The notes under the pieces are model-generated. The model saw nothing but the letters and a program-made list of their open reading frames with translations. It was not told the origin of the DNA and made no database searches. From contig DGSO01000031.1 in NCBI GenBank assembly GCA_002393945.1, positions 1-64,000 of the forward strand: DNA of 64,000 nt. The letters run 5' to 3'. Both the position numbers and the translations under genes were made by a program. Source of the stretch: Bacteroidales bacterium UBA4360. Its GTDB lineage: Bacteria > Bacteroidota > Bacteroidia > Bacteroidales > UBA932. Shown one piece after another: positions 58,535 to 64,000 of this stretch (within the stretch, counting starts at the first letter, position 1; every line of letters begins with the position of its first letter).

Positions 58535-59661
58535 TTCAGGAAGTTCATCGCTTGGAGGTTATGTATAGGGAGCGGCCCGTCGGCATTTTGCAGATGGACC
58601 CATCCGGTGGCGTATGTGTTTTCGAGTACCATAGAGAGTGGTTGGCTTCAGGTTTTTCCATATCCCCGACGGAACTGCCACTTCAAAGCGGGCTGTTCTT
58701 AGGAAGAAAAGATTTTTTTGACGGCTCCTTTGCTGTGTTTGAAGACAGTCTTCCTGACGGATATGGACTGTTCCTTCTTGACAGGATGCTTAGAAAAGAG
58801 GGACTGTCGCTACGTGGGCTTACCCCGCTTCAGAGACTTTCCATAATTGGAAATTCCGGTATGGGAGCCTTGTCATATATGCCCGTAATGCCAGGTTTCG
58901 ACCATCAAAGCGAAACGGAAAATGAACTGGAATTGGATATTCTTCAGGAAGAAGCATTGAAACTGTTCTCTGAAAAAGAATCCGGGGATGCCTCTTTGCT
59001 TTATTATAATAGCGCAAATTCAGGCGGGGCCAGGCCGAAGACCGCATTCAGGACGAAGGATGGCGCACACTGGCTTGTCAAGTTCAGGCATACATATGAC
59101 CCTCAGGAAATTGGCAAGACAGAACTCCGATATATGACGGCTGCGAGCGAATGTGGGATCAGTATCCCCAAGGTGGGACTTCTTAGGGATAGATATTTCT
59201 GCATAGAGCGTTTTGACATTGATTCTTCCGGGAAGAGACTTCATATGCTTTCTGCCGCAGCTCTCCTTAAAACGGATTTCAGAAATCAAGATGCCGACTA
59301 TACAAATCTTCTTGCCCTTACAGGATATCTGACTCAGGATCCCCGCCAGGTGGAGGAGATGTTTCGTCGCATGGTGTTTAATATAGTGGCTGTCAATAAG
59401 GATGACCACGCCAAGAACTTCTCGTTCATTTGCCGTGACTCCAAATGGGAATTGGCTCCGGCATATGACCTTACATACTCTCCGGAGGGAACAAACGGAC
59501 AACACGCAACATCCCTTTTCTATGATGGCAATCCCGGGCTTGACTTGGTTTTGAAAGCCGGGACCGGAATCCGTATTCCCCATGAACGATGCATGGAGAT
59601 AGTTAATACCGTCCAGTCTGTTTGTGAAAACAGACTGGACCATATTGAGAAACTGAAATGA
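58531..59661 (+). CDS. hipA: HipA-family serine/threonine kinase
   Basis: The 376-residue protein has a HipA N-terminal domain (about 10-105) and the kinase core. The P-loop-like segment SANSGGARPKTAF, the ATP-site Lys in WLVKFR, the catalytic loop NKDDHAKNFSF and the metal-binding LAPAYDLTYS are intact. Classical HipA phosphorylates glutamyl-tRNA synthetase and causes persistence, while relatives have other targets. It is slightly short against E. coli HipA. The unusual feature is its context: 4-bp overlaps with hipB and with a phosphoesterase gene. The last 50 bases contain a perfect 13-bp hairpin. Confidence 0.88.
   Translation: MIQEVHRLEVMYRERPVGILQMDPSGGVCVFEYHREWLASGFSISPTELPLQSGLFLGRKDFFDGSFAVFEDSLPDGYGLFLLDRMLRKEGLSLRGLTPLQRLSIIGNSGMGALSYMPVMPGFDHQSETENELELDILQEEALKLFSEKESGDASLLYYNSANSGGARPKTAFRTKDGAHWLVKFRHTYDPQEIGKTELRYMTAASECGISIPKVGLLRDRYFCIERFDIDSSGKRLHMLSAAALLKTDFRNQDADYTNLLALTGYLTQDPRQVEEMFRRMVFNIVAVNKDDHAKNFSFICRDSKWELAPAYDLTYSPEGTNGQHATSLFYDGNPGLDLVLKAGTGIRIPHERCMEIVNTVQSVCENRLDHIEKLK
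59611..59640 (+). other. Perfect 13-bp hairpin inside the 3' end of hipA
   Basis: GTCCAGTCTGTTT (59611-59623) and AAACAGACTGGAC (59628-59640) enclose loop GTGA. There is no following T run, so an ordinary terminator is unlikely. An mRNA processing or stability element, an operator or a recombination site are alternatives. Confidence 0.75.
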
Positions 59662-60734
59662 AAAGAAGATCTTTCCTGAAGAATGCAGCAGTACTTACCG
59701 GGGCGGCGGCCGTGGCGCCGCACGTGCTGCAGGCATGTGCTCCAGTGGCAAAGGATATAAACCCTGCTGCGTCACGTGATTTCCATTATCGGCAGGATGG
59801 AAGTTTTACCGTACTGCAATTTACGGACACCCACTATATAGCCGGGGATCCGAGGTCCGAACGTGCGCTGAACTGTGTGAAAGAGGCCCTTGAGAGTGTC
59901 AGGCCGGACCTCGTGATACATACCGGAGACATCGTGTTCGGGCGCCCTGACATTCAGAGTGCCAGGGAGATACTCCAGCCCCTTGCCGAAAGCGGAATTC
60001 CGTGGGCGGTGGCGCTTGGAAACCATGACTCGCAGTTCGGCAGTTCAAGGGAAGAGATGTTTGCCGCCATACGTGCGCTGCCTGGCTGCGTGAACCTTTC
60101 TCCGAAAGAAGGAGTTTACGGCTGTTCCAACGATGCCTTGACCCTTTCGGGATCGAGGGGTGTCGAGCACGTCTTTTATCTCTTTGACTCCATGGACGAA
60201 GTGGTCCTCAAGGGCGAGGAGGATATTCATTGTTACGATTATATCCGGCACAGCCAGATTGCCTGGTACCGCGCTCTTAGCGAAAAGTTCAAGGCATCAA
60301 ACGGAGGAGTCCCGGTTCCCTCCATGGCATTTTTTCACATCCCGCTTTGTGAACTCAAGGAGGCCCTGGCGGCGGGAATTGAACCCGTCTGCGGCAATAA
60401 CGGAGAGCCCCCGTGCCCGTCCAGGCTCAATTCGGGCCTGTTCGCCCAGTTCCGTGAAATGGGAGACGTGAAGGCCATAGTAACCGGCCACGACCATGAC
60501 TGTGACTACGTGCTGCCATACGGCGGCATCCACTTCATTTATGGCCGGTTCAGCGGAGGAGACACCATCTACAACCACCTTGGTCCTGACGGATACATCC
60601 CTTCCGACGGGCCCACCGCCCCCGGAACGGTCTCCGGCTGCCGAATCTTCCGCTTCCTTGAAGGCAATCCGGGCTTCAGCACCTGGGTACGCCTCTACGG
60701 CGGCACTGAAAAAGAGTTATTAAACATAGAATAA
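59658..60734 (+). CDS. Calcineurin-like metallophosphoesterase with Tat signal
   Basis: The 358-residue protein starts MKRRSFLKNAAVLTGAAAV, a twin-arginine signal with a possible lipobox (LQACAP). All metal-site motifs are present: FTDTHY, HTGDIVFG, LGNHDSQFG, the His in FFHIPL and VTGHDHDCD. It should hydrolyse phosphomono- or diesters in the periplasm. It resembles purple-acid-phosphatase-like enzymes. The start overlaps hipA by 4 bp and the next gene begins 1 bp after its stop, so it belongs to one operon. Confidence 0.88.
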   Translation: MKRRSFLKNAAVLTGAAAVAPHVLQACAPVAKDINPAASRDFHYRQDGSFTVLQFTDTHYIAGDPRSERALNCVKEALESVRPDLVIHTGDIVFGRPDIQSAREILQPLAESGIPWAVALGNHDSQFGSSREEMFAAIRALPGCVNLSPKEGVYGCSNDALTLSGSRGVEHVFYLFDSMDEVVLKGEEDIHCYDYIRHSQIAWYRALSEKFKASNGGVPVPSMAFFHIPLCELKEALAAGIEPVCGNNGEPPCPSRLNSGLFAQFREMGDVKAIVTGHDHDCDYVLPYGGIHFIYGRFSGGDTIYNHLGPDGYIPSDGPTAPGTVSGCRIFRFLEGNPGFSTWVRLYGGTEKELLNIE

Positions 60735-60735
60735 T

Positions 60736-62022
60736 ATGAAGAGACTGTCAGTTTTAGTTTTTCTGCTATCCTTATTGTCGTGTGCCTCGGAGAAGGTTCA
60801 GAAACCCAGCATAGTATGGGTGGAAGTTGGGGCGAATTTTGCCGAGTATGGCAATTCCAGGCAGAACATTGAGGCCGACTGCAAACGTATCGCAGATATG
60901 GGCTTTACACATGTCGTGGTAGAGGTGAGGCCCACAAGCGGAAACGTGCTTTTCAAGTCCGATGTGGCTCCGGCGCTTACGCAGGTTGCCCGTTGGACCC
61001 CGGAAGGCATGCGCTATTTCCCCCGCACAGAGGACTTCGACTACCTTGAAGCATGGATAGAATCCGGCCATGCGGCAGGTCTCAAGGTGCTTGCCGGTGT
61101 GAATATGATGGTGGGTGGTTTCAAGTGCGAGGCCGGTGATATCGGCATGGTGTATGACCGCCCGGAGCGGAAAAACTGGTGTGCGGTGGACCTTCTTCCT
61201 GACGGCTCTCTTGTGAATCAGGCCGACAATTCAGCTACCGTCGGCGGCCGGTTCCTGGACCCGGCGAACAAGGAGGTTCAGGCCTTCCTTCTGGAACTGC
61301 TAAAGGAAGTATCGGCCTACGAGGGGCTGGACGGCATTGTGATGGACCGGTGCCGATATGATGACTATGCGATGGATGCCGGTTATACCGACGCGGCAAA
61401 GGAACAGTTTGCGCAGTACATCGGCAGACAGCCTGAACGCTGGCCCGTCTTTACGGAGCCCGGTCACATCTTCCTTGACAAGACTCCCGACGCGCTTGAA
61501 ACGCAGTGGCTCACCTTCCGCTGCAAGGTCATTCACGACTTTGTCTCAGAATGTGCCGATGCCGTACATTCCGTGAGGAAAGACCTCCCTCTTGGCATCT
61601 ACGTGGGCGCCTGGTTCTCTGAATACTACCGCAGCGGCGTAAACTGGACGAGCCCCAAATACAACCTTGCCAAGGAGGAGCCCACCTTCAGCTGGGCCAC
61701 CCCTGAATACCAGGCCACAGGTTTTGCCGATCTGGTGGACTTCATGATCCTTGGAGCATACTGCCCTGCAGCAAACATCCACGGGGATACGGAAAAGACA
61801 ATGGAGGGCTACGCCAAACTCGGCCGCAAGCGCCTTTGCGGAGACGTACCATTTGCGGCAGGGCCAGACATCGGCAATGAAAAGGGCTTTGAGACAGGAG
61901 ACAAGGCAGGCATCCTCCCGGAAATCAAGGAGACTATCCTGAAGGAGGCCGACGGCTTCTTCCTCTTCGACCTCTGCCACATCCGCGCCTTTGACTACTG
62001 GGACGCTTTCGTCAAACCTTGA
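60736..62022 (+). CDS. GHL10-type putative glycosidase lipoprotein (paralogue of 54955)
   Basis: The 428-residue lipoprotein (lipobox LLSCASE) has the same TIM-barrel family as the protein at 54955: VWVEVGANFAEY, GFTHVVVEVRPTSGNVLFKS, DGIVMDRCRYDD, LGIYVGAWFSEYYRSGVNW, DVPFAAGPDIGN and FDLCHIRAFDYW. The Asp-rich IVMDRCRYDD is shared. It ends the hipBA operon and overlaps the converging acyltransferase gene by 11 bp. Substrate unknown. Confidence 0.8.
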   Translation: MKRLSVLVFLLSLLSCASEKVQKPSIVWVEVGANFAEYGNSRQNIEADCKRIADMGFTHVVVEVRPTSGNVLFKSDVAPALTQVARWTPEGMRYFPRTEDFDYLEAWIESGHAAGLKVLAGVNMMVGGFKCEAGDIGMVYDRPERKNWCAVDLLPDGSLVNQADNSATVGGRFLDPANKEVQAFLLELLKEVSAYEGLDGIVMDRCRYDDYAMDAGYTDAAKEQFAQYIGRQPERWPVFTEPGHIFLDKTPDALETQWLTFRCKVIHDFVSECADAVHSVRKDLPLGIYVGAWFSEYYRSGVNWTSPKYNLAKEEPTFSWATPEYQATGFADLVDFMILGAYCPAANIHGDTEKTMEGYAKLGRKRLCGDVPFAAGPDIGNEKGFETGDKAGILPEIKETILKEADGFFLFDLCHIRAFDYWDAFVKP

Positions 62023-63178
62023 GCTTGATTCCGGCTTTTGTGAGCCCCCATGCGCAGCAGATGTAGACTGCTGCCATCAGGACGCATTTGCCTACTCCCA
62101 CCCAGCCGGTGAGCCAGGGGGCCGGAGTGGGATTCACGGCCACCCATAAGGCGATGAACAGGTAGGGTATCATATAGACGGTGAGAGTTGCCGTTCCTGC
62201 AGGCGCGAGCGGCTTGAACCAGCCGGTCCAGCCCTTCCTCTCGAGGAAGCGGAGGAAGGTATAAAGAGCAACGGATATCGCCATTACAAACAGGCACCAG
62301 GGGAGTGTCCCAAGGTTCTTGGACACTATCCAGCCGGTGTGGGCGGCCATCCCGAGAACGGCAAGAACTGCAGCGGCTGCCAGTCCGATGCCCATTCTTT
62401 GCGAGGCCTTTCGGCCGGAAAGATTCCAGTCTGCAAGGGTGAGCATCATGCCGCCCAGTCCCATTATGGCGCCGTAGCATTTACCAAGCTGGAGGGCTCC
62501 GGCAAGGTCTGCGATGAAATTGGACCCTATCCAGATGCTTCCGTCACGCATTTGAACGGTGCTTAGGTTCACAAAGCACAGGACAATCCACAGCAGCGGG
62601 ATAATCCACTTGCGCTCGTGGCAGAGGAGATAGGCCATGGCGCAGAAAAGGTACATCCATCCAATCTGGCCCAGGATTCCCCACCAGAGCCCCTGGAAGG
62701 GCTCTCCGTCGGCAGAACGGTATACCAGGGCGAGTACGAGCAGAAGCAGGACCCCGGCAGTCTTCAGCCAGCGTGCGGGCTTCCAGTCCTTTGGATACTG
62801 GTTCCAGGTGAGGAAGAAACCGACAACCATGAGAAACACCCACAGGGCCCTGTTCCCGGCCATCCCCCTGGATTCCTGGTTGCAGATGAAAGCACCCATG
62901 ACCAGAAGTGCGAAAGTACGGGAGATGATGTGCCTGACGGTACTTTCCGTGCTGTATCCTTTGGCTATGCGGCGTTCAAGGGCATAGGGGACGGACATTC
63001 CCATTGCAAAGAGGAACATCGGAAAAACGATGTCCGACAGTCCCATTCCGTCCTCCAGGGTGGCAAAGTGCTCCAGCCAGTGAGGCACGTTGAAAACTTT
63101 CCAGAATTCGTTTACGAATACCATCAGGGTCATGGTGAGGCCCCTGAAAATGTCAATGGCGAGGTTCCTGTTATTCAT
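62012..63178 (-). CDS. HGSNAT-like membrane acyltransferase (DUF5009)
   Basis: The ATG at 63178 gives 388 residues and overlaps the upstream stop by 8 bp; ATG at 63190 is possible. About 10-11 hydrophobic helices are predicted. The N-terminus NLAIDIFRGLTMTLMVFVN matches the heparan-alpha-glucosaminide N-acetyltransferase/YeiB-like group, with the family His-containing loop after helix 1 (NVPHWLEHF). Mammalian HGSNAT acetylates terminal alpha-glucosamine across a membrane. Many bacterial homologues sit in glycan loci, where their acceptor is unknown. Confidence 0.82.
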   Translation of the reverse strand: MNNRNLAIDIFRGLTMTLMVFVNEFWKVFNVPHWLEHFATLEDGMGLSDIVFPMFLFAMGMSVPYALERRIAKGYSTESTVRHIISRTFALLVMGAFICNQESRGMAGNRALWVFLMVVGFFLTWNQYPKDWKPARWLKTAGVLLLLVLALVYRSADGEPFQGLWWGILGQIGWMYLFCAMAYLLCHERKWIIPLLWIVLCFVNLSTVQMRDGSIWIGSNFIADLAGALQLGKCYGAIMGLGGMMLTLADWNLSGRKASQRMGIGLAAAAVLAVLGMAAHTGWIVSKNLGTLPWCLFVMAISVALYTFLRFLERKGWTGWFKPLAPAGTATLTVYMIPYLFIALWVAVNPTPAPWLTGWVGVGKCVLMAAVYICCAWGLTKAGIKLKV

Positions 63179-64000
63179 CTTGTGGTACATTTACCCATGT
63201 TTCATTTGCCCAGCCTACGCTGCGGCCGGTGCCCTTTACTTCCCCTCTGATGCCTTTCTCCTGAAGCTCCCTGAATCCGGAGTCTCCGGGCTTGAGGTCA
63301 AGGAAGGGGAGGAGATAACATCCATGGTCCAGAAGTAGGCTTTGAACTTCCCGGACAGGGACTTCCGAGGGGTGCTTTCCGCTTTTGACGGCAATTGCCG
63401 CCAGGGCTCCTGCCGCCTGGCCAAGGCCAAGGATTACCGGCTGCAGGCGCACTCCGCCGTTCATTTCCCAGCTCACGGAGACGGCTTTGTCGGCAACCAG
63501 GAAGTCCTCGGGGCCGTTTGCAGGAATGGTTACGCCAAGAGGAACGCTGAATGAGGGAATCTTGCCGTACCAGAGGTGCGAGAGCTCTTCCCTTCTCGGG
63601 TGCTGGTTGTGGTGGTGGTCCACAGGGTAGTCTCCAACCGCTACAGCCCTGGTATACAGGTCGTGTGCGTATGGATTCTTGGCCGCGTCAACTGTCATTG
63701 TATCTTTTCCTGCAATGCGGCGGGCTTCACGGTAGTACGGATAGAAGGGGAGTCCGTCGGCAGAAGGAAAGACATCATCGGCAATGCCGAGGTTCTTGAA
63801 GCCCAGTTCGTTCTGGAGATAGTATATGTATCCGAGCGTGCGGTTTTTCGCCTGCCGGTACACCTGTTCACGCGGCATGTCAAGGTACTCCAGGTAGATG
63901 TCGTTTCCGCCCTGGGGCCAGTTCAGCATCATATATCCGTCTGGAAGGCGTCCGTAGGAGAGCATCATGTCCGGGCTCCAGGTGTCGCAGCAGGTGCGGT
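63171..64000 (-). CDS. FAD-dependent oxidoreductase, C-terminal part (runs off window)
   Basis: About 276 C-terminal residues are visible and the frame is open to the window end, so the N-terminal FAD-binding part lies outside. The visible part (DGYMMLNWPQGGNDIY, NRTLGYIYYLQNELGF, DYPVDHHH, FLVADKAVSVSWEMNGGVRLQPVILGLGQAAGALAAIA) matches the C-terminus of the FAD_oxidored family often found in Bacteroidota glycan loci. Known biochemistry is scarce; oxidation of a sugar is a guess. Confidence 0.78.
   Translation of the reverse strand, partial: RTCCDTWSPDMMLSYGRLPDGYMMLNWPQGGNDIYLEYLDMPREQVYRQAKNRTLGYIYYLQNELGFKNLGIADDVFPSADGLPFYPYYREARRIAGKDTMTVDAAKNPYAHDLYTRAVAVGDYPVDHHHNQHPRREELSHLWYGKIPSFSVPLGVTIPANGPEDFLVADKAVSVSWEMNGGVRLQPVILGLGQAAGALAAIAVKSGKHPSEVPVREVQSLLLDHGCYLLPFLDLKPGDSGFRELQEKGIRGEVKGTGRSVGWANETWVNVPQDE

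Overview
The window is a Bacteroidota chromosome segment, most likely a gut or rumen Bacteroidales. The evidence is two SusC/SusD pairs, many short-signal lipoproteins (lipobox ending in Cys near residue 17-25), promoters of the Bacteroides type (TTTG or TTG, 19-20 bp, TAnnTTTG), and the absence of Shine-Dalgarno sequences. GC content is moderately high. The species cannot be named from the sequence; a Rikenellaceae or Cryptobacteroides-like lineage is a guess.

Layout. (1) 1-3603: a tyrosine recombinase flanked by a perfect 13-bp inverted repeat (1-13 / 1162-1174). Each repeat lies at codons 14-18 of the start of a small peptide ORF, and the two starts face outwards. The right one runs into a fimbrillin-like lipoprotein with two near-identical InlB-type repeats. 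This looks like a phase-variable invertible switch and is the most unusual structure here. (2) 3649-14313: mostly housekeeping: GH2 beta-galactosidase, RNase R, a GPH sugar symporter, DNA polymerase I, an ECF-like sigma factor, rsmG and rpmH. (3) 14319-36080: polysaccharide utilisation locus 1 on the minus strand. It holds a ROK kinase, SusC, SusD, a DUF1735/DUF4623-like lipoprotein, a DUF4855 lipoprotein, a DUF4855-DUF6259 protein, a phosphodiester glycosidase (NAGPA type), GH20 and a GntR regulator. A separately promoted lipoprotein follows, then a GH89 alpha-N-acetylglucosaminidase fused to an EEP phosphodiesterase domain. (4) 36295-40049: GH127 and the ABC-F translation factor EttA. (5) 40207-58133: polysaccharide utilisation locus 2, divergent around 46.1 kb. 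The minus arm is ROK repressor, DUF4434 protein, sugar MFS and GH3. The plus arm is an AGE-type epimerase, SusC, SusD, a DUF5018-like lipoprotein, a second NAGPA-type enzyme, a GHL10 glycosidase and a BACON lipoprotein. (6) 58140-62022: a tightly packed operon of hipB, hipA, a metallophosphoesterase and a second GHL10 protein. (7) 62012-64000, minus strand: an HGSNAT-like acyltransferase and the C-terminal part of an FAD-dependent oxidoreductase that runs off the window.

How the genes work together. Both loci combine SusCD import and surface lipoproteins with enzymes predicted to act on N-acetylglucosamine and on phosphodiester bonds (GH20, GH89, two NAGPA-type enzymes, an EEP domain, a metallophosphoesterase). 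A GlcNAc-containing, possibly phosphodiester-decorated glycan is therefore the working hypothesis for the substrate; this is inference. Two promoters in locus 1 share a direct-repeat operator (ACCACAG, 10-bp period) directly after a TAAATTTG box, so the GntR protein encoded between them is the likely regulator. In locus 2 a 12-13-bp element (GTTAAAAAGTTT) occurs twice upstream of the plus-arm promoter and once, inverted with one mismatch, over the -7 box of the ROK repressor gene. No tRNA, rRNA or CRISPR array was seen, and no stretch over 300 bases lacks a gene.
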